Assembly: GCA_018821535.1 (NCBI GenBank)
Contig: JAHJLV010000008.1
Location: 1 to 64,000, forward strand
DNA from: Pseudomonadota bacterium
GTDB taxonomy: Bacteria > Desulfobacterota > Desulfobacteria > Desulfobacterales > Desulfobacteraceae
Length of the DNA stretch: 64,000 bases
Reading direction: 5' to 3'
Shown here: piece by piece, positions 46,596-54,892 of the stretch
Position numbering within the stretch: position 1 is the first letter of the stretch
Layout of the letters: the number at the start of each line of letters is the position of its first letter
Made by a program: the position numbers and the translations under genes
The notes under the pieces: generated by a model
The model's database searches: none
What the model was told of the DNA's origin: nothing
Seen by the model: the letters and a program-made list of their open reading frames with translations, nothing else

Positions 46596-47885
46596 CTATA
46601 ATGTTTTTGAAGAATAAGGTATCCACTGTGCTTTTTTTGTTGTTGCCACTGAAGGTATCAGCCCCAGCGTAACTATAAAAACAAAAACCATGACAGAACT
46701 GAACACAAGCAGCGTGTCGTAATTGCTCAGCATCAGTCCCTTGAATTCCCAGGTTTTGCTCAGAATACCGTATTCAATCAATTTTCCGCTGATGACCCCG
46801 GAAATCGCAGCACCGCCCCATTGAAGGGACGTGCAAACAGAAATAATAACGGATTTATTTTTTACGGGTGAAAGTGCGATCATTTCGGATGTAAGAGCAA
46901 TGGAGGATGCGGCCTGAATCAATCCAAGTCCGAATGTGAGAAAACCAAAATACTGCATCAGGGAAACAGGGACGATTGACCTGAGTATAACCAGAAATAA
47001 AAACAGGAAATATAAAAAATGCACCGCAAGAAACACCATCTTTGTGCCAAATTTATCCACCATTTTCCCGCCGATATAAAAACCCAGCACTGATCCTGAA
47101 AAAAGCAGGGTTCCCATATGAACAATCATATCATCGGAAAAATGCAGTACATTTTTTTCAAGCAGTCCCATGGTGACTGGCCATGCGCCAGTGGCCAGCA
47201 TCAGCAAAAAACAGTAGGCGCAAAAGGGCATATACCCCGGCACTTCCGAAATTCCGAAAAGGATTCTGACGATTGATTTTTTTTCAGGTCGGGTTTTTTC
47301 AACTTCCGGGATCTTGAGATAGAGATAAATCTGGATAACAAGAACGCAGGTAAAAAAAGCCAGGATAAGCTGATAGGCTTCAAGGGATGTATTTTTTTCC
47401 AGAATAAATGTAAGGATAAAAGAACAGCCAATGGCAAAAATCTGCCAGGAGACCCGTAATGTCCCGAAAAAAGACCCGCGTATGGCTTCCGGGATCAGAG
47501 GGCTTAAGAGTGAAAACCATCCGGACAGCAGGGCGGACAGCCCAATGCTGAATAAAACAATGCCCCCGATGATGAAATTGATCGATGTCTGTAAACTGAA
47601 AAAACCCGCCAGAATCAGCAGAGAAAAGCCGACAATGGTCAGCAGAATTCCGGACACACCAATTTTTTTCTTTCCGTACTGGTCTGCATAATGCGCAAAG
47701 GGAATAGAAAGGAAAAACAGGAGAACAGAGGGTAAAGACAGCAGAATGAGTACATCAGAGCTTTCCAATCCGATCTTCAATAAATAGGAAAGCAGAAAGC
47801 CGTTCTTGAAAAAAAGCTGGGGCATGATGCTTGCACACACCGCAAGCACAATGGTCATCATTATTTTGTCTTTAAATATATTCAT
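46596..47885 (-). CDS. Major facilitator superfamily transporter
   Basis: A membrane transporter of about 429 aa with twelve hydrophobic segments, starting MNIFKDKIMMTIVLAVCASIMPQ. The loop motif ADQYGKKKIG between segments 2 and 3 matches the MFS signature, and GGKMVDKFGTKMV repeats it in the second half. Substrate is unknown. The open frame extends upstream to 48020, but the N-terminal residues there are polar and lack the pattern of a first membrane segment, so the start at 47885 is preferred; its ribosome site is weak. Confidence 0.88.
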   Translation of the reverse strand: MNIFKDKIMMTIVLAVCASIMPQLFFKNGFLLSYLLKIGLESSDVLILLSLPSVLLFFLSIPFAHYADQYGKKKIGVSGILLTIVGFSLLILAGFFSLQTSINFIIGGIVLFSIGLSALLSGWFSLLSPLIPEAIRGSFFGTLRVSWQIFAIGCSFILTFILEKNTSLEAYQLILAFFTCVLVIQIYLYLKIPEVEKTRPEKKSIVRILFGISEVPGYMPFCAYCFLLMLATGAWPVTMGLLEKNVLHFSDDMIVHMGTLLFSGSVLGFYIGGKMVDKFGTKMVFLAVHFLYFLFLFLVILRSIVPVSLMQYFGFLTFGLGLIQAASSIALTSEMIALSPVKNKSVIISVCTSLQWGGAAISGVISGKLIEYGILSKTWEFKGLMLSNYDTLLVFSSVMVFVFIVTLGLIPSVATTKKAQWIPYSSKTL

Positions 47886-48081
47886 ATGAGTGTCACAAAA
47901 GAAATTTTTTTGTGGCCAAGTATATGCGAGAATGGATGTAAAATCCAGCATAATGCATGGCCGTAATATAAACCTCTTGCAAGGTGGTTGCCAGGAATTT
48001 GGATGAGAATATGATACCATTCAAGAAAAAAGTATTGTAATATGACTTTGCCGGTAACCATGAAAAAGAGGAAAACAACTT

Positions 48082-48303
48082 ATGAAACGATATGTAACCG
48101 CAATTATTGAAAAAGAAGATGCCGGATACACAGCGCTTTGTCCGGAACTTGATATTGCAAGCCAGGGGGAAACAGTCAGTGAAGCAAAAGACAATCTGAA
48201 AGAAGCTCTTGAATTATTTTTTGAATGTGCATCCCCAGAAGAAATCCAGGGTCGCTTTCATGGTGAAATGTATATTACCCAGATGGAGGTCTCTGTTGGT
48301 TAG
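48082..48303 (+). CDS. hicB: HicB-family antitoxin
   Basis: A 73-aa HicB-type antitoxin with the partial RNase-H-like fold: YVTAIIEKEDAGYTALCPELDIASQGETVSEAKDNLKEALEL. It has no clear C-terminal DNA-binding domain, so it is the short form. An AAGAGGAAAA site lies upstream. It precedes and overlaps hicA by 8 bases, so the antitoxin is made first, as is common for hicBA order. It neutralises the mRNA-cleaving HicA toxin. Confidence 0.88.
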   Translation: MKRYVTAIIEKEDAGYTALCPELDIASQGETVSEAKDNLKEALELFFECASPEEIQGRFHGEMYITQMEVSVG

Positions 48304-48514
48304 GTTGCGGATACTGTCTGGCAAAGAAGTGTGCAGCATACTTCTTGGGCATGGTTTTAAAGAGGTCAGAAGAAGAGGAAGTCATGTTGTTATGCAGAAG
48401 AAAATATCAGATAGAACCATAACAATTCCAGTGCCCGATCATGAAAGTATAAAAACAGGAACACTGCAATCCATCATCCGGCAAAGTGGCCTGAGCCGGA
48501 AAGTATTTGAATGA
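48296..48514 (+). CDS. hicA: HicA-family mRNA interferase toxin
   Basis: A 72-aa HicA toxin with the double-stranded-RNA-binding-like fold: SGKEVCSILLGHGFKEVRRRGSHVVM contains the catalytic histidine in GSHVV. HicA cleaves mRNA when free from HicB. The start is taken as TTG at 48296, six bases after GGAGG, because no ATG lies at the right place; an upstream ATG at 48209 would give an implausible extension in the hicB frame shadow. Toxin and antitoxin genes overlap. Confidence 0.82.
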   Translation: MVRLRILSGKEVCSILLGHGFKEVRRRGSHVVMQKKISDRTITIPVPDHESIKTGTLQSIIRQSGLSRKVFE

Positions 48515-48544
48515 CGCTGATCAGTTAGTATCTGCTATGACTTT

Positions 48545-48757
48545 ATGGATATTGAGCGTGCTTTAATGTACAGAGGCAAAATAGAACATTTGTTTGTATT
48601 AGCGTATAATAGAGATCTTGGTATGCTTAAGTCTCTTGCCGATGCATTATCTCGCACAATTTTTTGTAATGTCGTTGTTTGTAATACCGGTCATTTCGGA
48701 GGGTCATTAGCTGTTTCTCCGTATTATGAAGCTTTTGAAAGAACAATTTATGAATAG
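48545..48757 (+). pseudogene. Nitrilase-superfamily-like fragment
   Basis: A 70-aa frame that looks like a piece of a carbon-nitrogen hydrolase domain: [25 protein letters not shown], then [27 protein letters not shown]. Such segments (tyr/asn-rich turn then CNVVVCN and SPY...F.R) occur in nitrilase-like domains, including those fused to some defence reverse transcriptases. Only this segment is present, with no start of such a domain nearby, so it is probably a remnant. The assignment is tentative. Confidence 0.4.
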
Positions 48758-48832
48758 CTCTAAAAATAGCAAAAATTTTATTTGCGCAAGTATGATTTCA
48801 TACCAAAACCGGAGGATTGCCGGAAAAACAAA

Positions 48833-48865
48833 AAAGGTTTTCAGCATGATTTGCCGAAAACCTTT
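48833..48865 (-). terminator. Terminator of the tRNA-Gln remnant
   Basis: On the minus strand AAAGGTTTTC and GAAAACCTTT form a 10-bp stem followed by a T-rich run (complement of 48821-48832). It lies about 10 bases downstream of the tRNA 3' end and is the natural terminator of that gene. Confidence 0.75.
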
Positions 48866-48875
48866 GTCTTTCAAG

Positions 48876-48919
48876 TGGCTGGGTGATAAGGATTCGAACC
48901 TTAATTGACGGAGTCAGAG
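48876..48919 (-). tRNA. 3' fragment of tRNA-Gln (CTG), probable attachment-site remnant
   Basis: On the minus strand the sequence reads from the anticodon loop CTCTGAC through TCCGT, a 4-base variable loop, a perfect T-arm (TAAGG, TTCGAAT, CCTTA), the 3' acceptor strand, G and CCA. The 5' half of the tRNA is missing: the bases before the loop do not pair with TCCGT. Integrases of many genomic islands recombine in the anticodon or T-loop of tRNA genes and leave exactly such a 3' piece at one end. The 3' side (left) should be original chromosome and the right side the inserted element. Confidence 0.75.
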
Positions 48920-49747
48920 CCGCTAAGTATCTGTAATCATTGAATATATTGAAACATATCTCTCTCAAGGAATTCGGGAAATGAGGGTGTTTTTGCATGT
49001 GAAAAATGAAATGTCGCAACAGGGGCAAACCCCTAACGGTTCCATGAAAAATCACCCGGTGAGCGAATAAAAAGACCCTTTTGCACTGCCCTGCAAAGAA
49101 AACGAAGGGAAAAGACTATTCGAATCCCGCCTGTTTTACCGGACGGATACCGGAAAAAAATGGCACAATACCGGAGGATAAAACAGCGTGTATGCTTATA
49201 AAATTCATTTTGTCACGGTGCAAAAGATCAATAGTAAATAGGGATTCATCAACCTGGCTTTAAAAAAAGAAAATGAGTTGTTTTTTGCCATCGAAGACGG
49301 TTCTAAGATCATAGTCGAGTGGGGTGCCATGACACAAAACAATCTATTTGAAAAGACCGGTTTAAATGGGATTTAAGGCTTTTTAAAAAAAAGTTTCCCC
49401 CCATTTTTCAGTAGCAGCTTTGAATGTTTCTATTTTTTTGTTAATCCCAAGCTGATTATAAATGTATGTTTTATCTTGTGTAGTCGGGCTATTCGGCGGA
49501 ATCTTTAATTATTTTTCCCTTTCAGAATTATTAAACAGACGGAGAGTTTAATTCTGCAGTGAGTTTTTGGGTATTGTCTGTATCCCCTTTAATCATCCTC
49601 TTTTTAGTCTCAGCAATTTTTAAGAAAGCAGCCCCCCTCCAATTCTCTCTTTATACAAGTATCCTAAGGCCGTTAATGATCGATCATAACACAAATACAA
49701 ATGGGAATTGATCCCCACAACATTAATCAAAAAATAGAGGTTTAAAA
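48920..49747. other. Element-end region without a convincing gene
   Basis: About 830 bases with only short frames. A frame at about 49240-49375 reads KKENELFFAIEDGSKIIVEW up to GLNGI and stops; it has no start codon and looks like the end of a decayed gene. A second short frame (49081-49263) has no support. The final 100 bases before 49748 hold the promoter region duplicated upstream of 58801. No integrase is seen here. Confidence 0.5.
49672..49690. promoter_or_regulatory. Near-palindrome upstream of first paralog gene
   Basis: GTTAATGATCGATCATAAC contains the perfect palindrome TGATCGATCA. It lies 57 bases before the ATG of the 196-aa gene. A near copy (58725-58744) lies 56 bases before the paralog's ATG. 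Equal spacing in both suggests an operator or binding site. Confidence 0.6.
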
Positions 49748-50338
49748 ATGAAAAAAACGACTAAGACCCACAAGGGCAATCGGCAGAGGTTTGATGAAAA
49801 AAATAATAACAGAAAAGCGGTGGGACAGAATGTATCAATTGAAGACACTATAAGTCCGGAACCGCATGATCTGAAAGTTAATTATAATGATGAAATCACA
49901 AGAAGTATGATTCTCAGATCTTTTGACGGTTACACAGGAGAAATTTTTAAGGTGGCTGTAGATGTGGACAGCACCCCTTATATTCTGCATCCTGAGTTAG
50001 AAATAGATCCCCATATATATTCTTTGATAAGAATCCCAATGTTTAAAGATCAATTTGGGGATCTCCAGGTCCTGTTCTTAGATGATCATTTTGATAATAC
50101 AGTAAATATTTGGGGTGAGACAATGGATGTCTTTTTGGAACGATCCACAAAAGAATGGGTGGTGTTACCATATGGGGATTATGGTTCAGTACCGCCAGAA
50201 TTTAATTTGCCTGATCCTGATCCGTTTGATTATTGTTACGAATGCATCATAGAACTCTGCTTTGGTGACTACTTGATCGAGAGTGTTGACCATCCGGTTC
50301 TTATTAGATTGGCTAAAAGGTTCGGAAAGGTAGCCTGA
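49748..50338 (+). CDS. Element protein A1 of unknown function (196 aa)
   Basis: A 196-aa protein paralogous to that at 58801-59397 over its C-terminal 150 residues. Shared blocks include ILRSFDGYTGEIFK, WGET, FLERSTKEWVVLP and the C-terminal DHPVLIRLAKRFGKVA. The N-terminal 45 residues are polar and variable. I do not recognise the family; it is acidic and soluble, with no catalytic motif evident. The ATG follows ATAGAGG. Both copies carry the same upstream palindrome and a hairpin after the stop. It forms the left border of the defence-type cargo. Confidence 0.75.
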   Translation: MKKTTKTHKGNRQRFDEKNNNRKAVGQNVSIEDTISPEPHDLKVNYNDEITRSMILRSFDGYTGEIFKVAVDVDSTPYILHPELEIDPHIYSLIRIPMFKDQFGDLQVLFLDDHFDNTVNIWGETMDVFLERSTKEWVVLPYGDYGSVPPEFNLPDPDPFDYCYECIIELCFGDYLIESVDHPVLIRLAKRFGKVA

Positions 50339-50354
50339 CGCAAACAGTAAAAAT

Positions 50355-50385
50355 TCCCGAGCCCTTTGACAGGAGGGGCTCGGGA
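50355..50385 (+). terminator. Hairpin after first paralog gene
   Basis: CCCGAGCCC and GGGCTCGGG pair perfectly over 9 bp with an 11-base loop, 17 bases after the stop of the 196-aa gene. No T-run follows. The other paralog has a similar CCGAG/CTCGG hairpin at the same distance. Confidence 0.6.
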
Positions 50386-50530
50386 TAATTGTCTAAATCG
50401 TGATTTAATCTGACAGAAACTGTCAGATAGTTTTGATTCAATGTATAAAGGTAACTCTTTAATTTTATAGATGATAAAGGACCATCACCAATAAGTTTGG
50501 CTGAAACCCAACGATAATGTCAAAATATTT

Positions 50531-51415
50531 TTAAAGATCTAATCTAACTTTATAGATCTTATTCCCTACCTTGGCCTCAGAAGCCCCGATCCAAACTGGC
50601 CCGATCCACTGCCTTTTGCCCCGCATATTTTTGTATCGCTCATCACGATAGGTTCTCCAATGACCTCTTCGCTCATGGGGAGCCGGGCTGCTATGACTTC
50701 CGGTTTCCGAGGTTGGGTCCTCTAAATTCAGCTTTTTCCTTATTTTTTTGGGGGTGAGCAGCGTATAATATGGGCGCTCATGGGATCTTGGGACCTTTCC
50801 AGGTTTTGGCTTACGGACTTTTTTCGGGGTCGTTTCCAGGATGAAATTCTCTGTATCTCCTTCCAGGATAGTGAAAACATGAAATGCTGTGTCGAATCTA
50901 TGTATCTGATGCTTGTAAATATCCACAGAAGCAATGTCTGGTTTTTCATAATTTACAGGTATTGTTTTAAAGTCATCTCCCAAGTTGGCATAAAGTTTCA
51001 TTCCTTTAAATGCGCTTTTATCATATTGGAGCTGGGGCCCTAATTCCGTTTTGTGCAGGGTCGTTTTTAAGGGCACGATTATTAATGTCTCTAAACCGAA
51101 GGAATCTTCACTCTCTTCCTCAACCTTGAAATATCCTAAACTATGCCAAACATTTTCTATGCCTGCTTCTTTAGGGGCTATTAAAACAATACAGCCTATA
51201 TTCTCATAGATCATGGCAAGTTCCGGGAAAGGGATCTTGAATGTTTCAGCAATCTTATTAAGCTGGATAGCTTTTGTTGAGGGAGCTGGGAAGTTATTAT
51301 TAGGCAATAAAAACAGAGCAGCTCTGCTTAATATATCGGTTATTTTTTCGCCATTAATCTCTTCACCGGATTTTTCAGCCATCCGGCAAAGAGCGTCCCA
51401 ATATTGTAGGTTCAT
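50531..51415 (-). CDS. Unknown protein with basic C-terminal region (294 aa)
   Basis: A 294-aa soluble protein I do not recognise. Residues 1-190 are mixed alpha/beta. The C-terminal 90 residues are basic and rich in Arg, Tyr and Trp (HERRGHWRTYRDERYKN, then RGKRQWIGPVWIG), a pattern that recurs at the ends of phage- and plasmid-encoded proteins. The gene is the last of a minus-strand set with the GmrSD-like gene; it may be part of the same transcript. Nucleic-acid contact by the basic tail is a guess. Confidence 0.65.
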   Translation of the reverse strand: MNLQYWDALCRMAEKSGEEINGEKITDILSRAALFLLPNNNFPAPSTKAIQLNKIAETFKIPFPELAMIYENIGCIVLIAPKEAGIENVWHSLGYFKVEEESEDSFGLETLIIVPLKTTLHKTELGPQLQYDKSAFKGMKLYANLGDDFKTIPVNYEKPDIASVDIYKHQIHRFDTAFHVFTILEGDTENFILETTPKKVRKPKPGKVPRSHERPYYTLLTPKKIRKKLNLEDPTSETGSHSSPAPHERRGHWRTYRDERYKNMRGKRQWIGPVWIGASEAKVGNKIYKVRLDL

Positions 51416-51463
51416 TTTATTTATCCCTATAGAATATTATTTTTCCAGTCGCTATGGATATCA

Positions 51464-51649
51464 TTACTGACCTTCGATGAAATCACCCTGAGATGATTCT
51501 TTATACCCCTTTGTAATTAATGCCATAGCAAATCTCAAAACGACTTCGGCTTCTGGCATTTTGTCTTTTGGTAGCACACTAATCCTCCTCAAAATATGTT
51601 GGGCTCCTGAGATCAAACGCAGCAGATATCCGCCTTGCTTACCGGACAA
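51464..51649 (-). CDS. Small hypothetical protein (about 61 aa)
   Basis: A 61-codon frame starting with TTG (51649) between the GmrSD-like gene and the 294-aa gene on the same strand. The peptide (LISGAQHILRRISVLP, then EAEVVLRFAMALITKGYK) has an amphipathic look but matches nothing I know, and the ribosome site is weak. It may be a real small gene of the operon or chance. Confidence 0.3.
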   Translation of the reverse strand: MSGKQGGYLLRLISGAQHILRRISVLPKDKMPEAEVVLRFAMALITKGYKESSQGDFIEGQ

Positions 51650-51693
51650 AAGCTAATCAATACCAGAGCCATAAAAGCAATGATTTCTATAAA

Positions 51694-53490
51694 TTAATTC
51701 CCAAATATTTCAGCTGCACTTAGTTGTCGTCCCGCTGCGAGTAGTTTAGCCGCTTTCATTACTATTTCAGCACGTTTGCGGATGAAGGTGTCAAAATCTG
51801 TTTTGAGTTTTTCAGCCTTTTCTTCATCTGACATGTCTTTGTAACCGCCATTGGCAAGTTCTTCAATAGGTATCAGATGGGATTGAAGCCTTTCTTTTAC
51901 AATCTCCTCTGAAGTCCAGTGATATCTGTCTTTCAAGTAATGGAGAGGATCTTTGCGCCCAATTGAAATATTGGTTTTGTCTGAGATGAGCGCACAGTTT
52001 AAGGCCAGAAAACTATTTATTTCTGCTCCTTTAAGGAGCGCATCTGGATAAACATGGTGATAGTGCCTTTTGTTAATACTGGCTTGGTCTAATCGTTCAC
52101 CTGTTGAAAAATCTAAAGCTCCTAACCGGGATACTACAGCCAGAATAGCACGTCCCCTTATGGTAGACCGTTTCGGCCATTCAGCAGTAAGTAGCTCTTC
52201 TGTTTCTACCAGGTCATGATCTTTAAAAATTGGAATATCTTCAATACTAAATTTGCTGCCATCAGCTTTTGTTTCACCTTTTATTACTTTTCGCAGAACA
52301 CCAAAATCCGCAAAAGCGTTTGTGGCTGCTGAGTTTTCATATCGGTCTGTAAAAAAAGAATGCCATATATACTTTTTAAGTAACAATTCGTCCTGGCCTC
52401 GTTTATCACCTGATTCTGGTACATCGGCGTATAGAGCTGCTATTACTGCAAGAACAGCATTGGTTGGCAGGCGCTGCCGGTCATAAATTCCTTCACGGTT
52501 CAAAAACTCAACCATGCGCTTTAAGCCAAGCTTCATGACATCCCATTTTTCGACCATAATGCGTTTGTCCATGTCCCATGCCCCTCTCTGGTTCGGGAGG
52601 GCATTTTGGAGCAAAGCGGATGTGGTCAGGATCATATCCGAAAGGTCCGAATATCTTCCAATGTTGGGATCTTCTTCATCCATTGCATTTTGAAGGTCAT
52701 GTAAGGACTTCCCCATGACGCTCTCAACTTCAGCAACGATTATGTCGTATGTTGAGAGAGGTTGGCTATTGGTGTTCATGTTGATGAATACATTCAGGGC
52801 AATACTTTTGTCTGTTTGTGAAGGCAACGATAAATATGGTAGATTATAATTGGCCACGACAGACCTTAAATCTTTAATTTTATCACTGATAGACTTTTTT
52901 AATTCTAAGAACTTTTCTAATTTTTCGATATCATCCTTAGGTCGTAATTGCTGAGTTGCTTCATTGATCCATTCATCAATTTCATTTTGCATGTCTTCCG
53001 GTTTTAGAAGATGGGTTGGAATGAATCCTCTCTGTAAGCATTGTGCGGGTTTGTCACACCATAATGGATACTTGTCCCCATTTTTTTTCACATAGCGTCC
53101 CCGGAAGAAAACTGTCATATCTTCTCTTTCTTCATCTTTGTCATAGTTATCGAATTCTTTAATATAGATAAAGTATGTTTCCCAATCATAGTTATTATGG
53201 AATGCTCTCCATAGGGCGGTTAACCTCTGCTGTCCATCTAATAGATGTTCAAGAACACGGTTGCTAGCTTCTGGGGCTGTTTCTAAAAAACGAGATATAA
53301 ATTTCTCATCATTAATGTCCACTTCTAATATCAGGGTTATCCCAAGAGGTAAATTGTGGATAACTGTTTCAATAAGGCTGCATATCCGATGCCTGTCCCA
53401 GGCTTCATAACGTTGAAATCTTGGAAGTTTGATTTCTCCACGTTGTATTTTTCCATACCATTCAGCAATCTTTCTATTTCGTGCTTCCAT
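51694..53490 (-). CDS. GmrSD-like (DUF262 plus HNH) restriction-type protein
   Basis: A 598-aa protein with the two-part layout of GmrSD/SspE-type defence proteins. The N-terminal DUF262 domain has RFQRYEAWD and the nucleotide-handling motif DGQQR at residues 85-89; the C-terminal DUF1524-like HNH nuclease part has the motif KRHYHHVYPDALL at about 474-486 followed by LNCALIS. GmrSD cleaves DNA with modified cytosines, and SspE acts on phage DNA in a phosphorothioation-linked system; which fits is not decidable. Fusion of both domains in one protein is normal. It is transcribed away from the ubiquitin-like operon, sharing a 485-base region with it. Confidence 0.85.
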   Translation of the reverse strand: MEARNRKIAEWYGKIQRGEIKLPRFQRYEAWDRHRICSLIETVIHNLPLGITLILEVDINDEKFISRFLETAPEASNRVLEHLLDGQQRLTALWRAFHNNYDWETYFIYIKEFDNYDKDEEREDMTVFFRGRYVKKNGDKYPLWCDKPAQCLQRGFIPTHLLKPEDMQNEIDEWINEATQQLRPKDDIEKLEKFLELKKSISDKIKDLRSVVANYNLPYLSLPSQTDKSIALNVFINMNTNSQPLSTYDIIVAEVESVMGKSLHDLQNAMDEEDPNIGRYSDLSDMILTTSALLQNALPNQRGAWDMDKRIMVEKWDVMKLGLKRMVEFLNREGIYDRQRLPTNAVLAVIAALYADVPESGDKRGQDELLLKKYIWHSFFTDRYENSAATNAFADFGVLRKVIKGETKADGSKFSIEDIPIFKDHDLVETEELLTAEWPKRSTIRGRAILAVVSRLGALDFSTGERLDQASINKRHYHHVYPDALLKGAEINSFLALNCALISDKTNISIGRKDPLHYLKDRYHWTSEEIVKERLQSHLIPIEELANGGYKDMSDEEKAEKLKTDFDTFIRKRAEIVMKAAKLLAAGRQLSAAEIFGN

Positions 53491-53975
53491 GATTCGCCTC
53501 GCTCATAGTTCTTCAAAAGGTAGATGCCCTGCAATAATCAATTTTCGTATCACTATTAAAAGAAATGGTCAATTAAGGGAAAACTAAATTACGGTTTAAG
53601 CAACATTTTTTCTGTTATTTCAATCGGGAGCCTAATCTTTGGAAAATATAAAAAATTATCTTTGGTTTATCTGAGAATATAGTTTTGTTATCATAAGAAA
53701 AATTATTTATATACAAAAAAATTTATTATATCGCATATTTTTCGGCAAAGAATTTGACAATTATTGGGGTCTAAATAATGAGATATAAACGACTACAAGT
53801 TAGTATTTGAATATTGATTGATTAATATTTTATTATAAATCAATTAGTTATGTATGTTGGTTTTACACGACTCAAGGAAAATATAACACAGGGACAGTAA
53901 TTGGCATGGGGATTGCAAAATAGACTTCATATAGCACAAATTTTTTATTAATTCAGCCATAAGGAGATTGATGAT
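53491..53975. other. AT-rich divergent promoter region
   Basis: 485 bases, very AT-rich, between the GmrSD-like gene and the divergent 112-aa gene. I see dense runs of A and T, including TTGATTGATTAATATTTTAT, but no frame or strong hairpin. AAGGAG at 53961-53966 is the ribosome site for the 53976 start. It should contain the divergent promoters of both arms of the cargo. Confidence 0.55.
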
Positions 53976-54314
53976 ATGAACGCCATACAGAAAAATAATA
54001 AAGAAAAAAGAAACCAGTTGATGTTTGACTTTCTCAACAAAAAGAAAAGTCTGAAAGAGGCGTATTCCATTAATAGCCAACCTATCATAGGAGTGGTAAC
54101 CTTTGAAGATTATGAAATGGCTGCTGTTTACCCCAGAAAAGGGGAGCAATATCTGAAGCGAATATTCATTAAGGGAGGTGAAGTTTGGATGTCTTCTCAA
54201 AAATATGCTCCATTTTTTATAGGTGAGGGCATGAATCTGGCGGCTGCGGTAGAAAATTATAACCGGAAACATCGCCATAATAGGGGAATAATAGGTTTTA
54301 AAGAGTATCATTGA
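53976..54314 (+). CDS. Small unknown protein before the ubiquitin-like operon (112 aa)
   Basis: A 112-aa basic protein I do not recognise, with an AAGGAG ribosome site. The N-terminal 30 residues are Lys/Asn-rich helix; the middle has a compact beta pattern (IIGVVTFEDYEMAAVYP, YLKRIFIKGGEVW). It lies 296 bases ahead of the Ubl gene on the same strand and could be a regulator or companion of the Bil-like operon, or an independent cargo gene. No domain name can be given. Confidence 0.6.
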   Translation: MNAIQKNNKEKRNQLMFDFLNKKKSLKEAYSINSQPIIGVVTFEDYEMAAVYPRKGEQYLKRIFIKGGEVWMSSQKYAPFFIGEGMNLAAAVENYNRKHRHNRGIIGFKEYH

Positions 54315-54532
54315 TTTCTCGACTTGGATCTGGCCGGAGAGTTCCCTGACTGCCTAAATCTCAGTTTAACTTTTAGAAAAATCAGGAGAGTGGGAACTAT
54401 CCTGGTCTCTTTTTACTGCTTGGCGAGTAATGTGGCTTCGATTATTTTTTGAAATTCAGACAAGATAGCTGATTTGATATAATCCTTTTAAAGCCGTTGT
54501 GGAAAGGCTTGCTAAATGGCCCAATCCGACTG

Positions 54533-54553
54533 TGTCAGTTTTGTTAACTGACA
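54533..54553. promoter_or_regulatory. Inverted repeat before the Ubl gene
   Basis: TGTCAGTT and AACTGACA form a perfect 8-base inverted repeat with a 5-base spacer, about 58 bases before the Ubl ATG. No T-run follows, so an operator is more likely than a terminator. The remainder of the 296-base gap (54315-54610) holds no gene; it has GGAGAG/ACTC-rich patches without a clear fold. Confidence 0.45.
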
Positions 54554-54610
54554 TAGAAGTTGCCTTAAGTTGGATTAGAAATAACTTATTTCGAAAAGGA
54601 GGAACGGTAC

Positions 54611-54865
54611 ATGGAAAATAAACTGGTGAAACTTGGAATTCCAGGTGCAGGAGAAGGGGTCTGCCGTGAAGTTGTTATTCGTCCTGGAGACACTGTAAGG
54701 TCACTTAAAGCTAAAAATCCTGAATTCGATGACTGCGCTATCTTTAAAGAATGGGATTCCCTACCGTTCAAAGAAGATGTCGATTTGTATGAAAAGGTTC
54801 GGCCAGGTTCTCAGCTTTATGCCGCTTCGTATCAGGATGTCGGCATACCGGGGAATAAGTTCTAA
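54611..54865 (+). CDS. Ubiquitin-like protein (BilA-like)
   Basis: An 84-aa protein that fits a small beta-grasp ubiquitin-like fold: two N-terminal strands (LVKLGIPG, REVVIRPGDTVRSLKAKN), a helix, and later strands ending in GSQLYAASYQ. It is the first gene of the Ubl-E2-JAMM-E1 set, preceded by AGGAGG. The C-terminus does not end in Gly-Gly; it reads DVGIPGNKF. As in other systems, the JAMM peptidase encoded here could trim the tail to expose a Gly (after DVG or after IPG) for E1 activation. The fold and role are inferred from gene order and sequence pattern. Confidence 0.75.
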   Translation: MENKLVKLGIPGAGEGVCREVVIRPGDTVRSLKAKNPEFDDCAIFKEWDSLPFKEDVDLYEKVRPGSQLYAASYQDVGIPGNKF

Positions 54866-54892
54866 TAGGATTTCAATACAGGAGGTGTGGAC

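Noticed and set aside
47886-48020. N-terminal extension of the MFS transporter
   Set aside because: The extension lacks a membrane segment or signal peptide and a better start lies at 47885.
48920-49747. Short frames such as 49081-49263
   Set aside because: No ribosome site, composition unlike coding, and no recognisable protein.
53844-54311. Minus-strand frame of 155 codons opposite the 112-aa gene
   Set aside because: The plus-strand gene has AAGGAG and a compact protein; the minus frame starts in poorly supported sequence and has a low-complexity hydrophobic composition.
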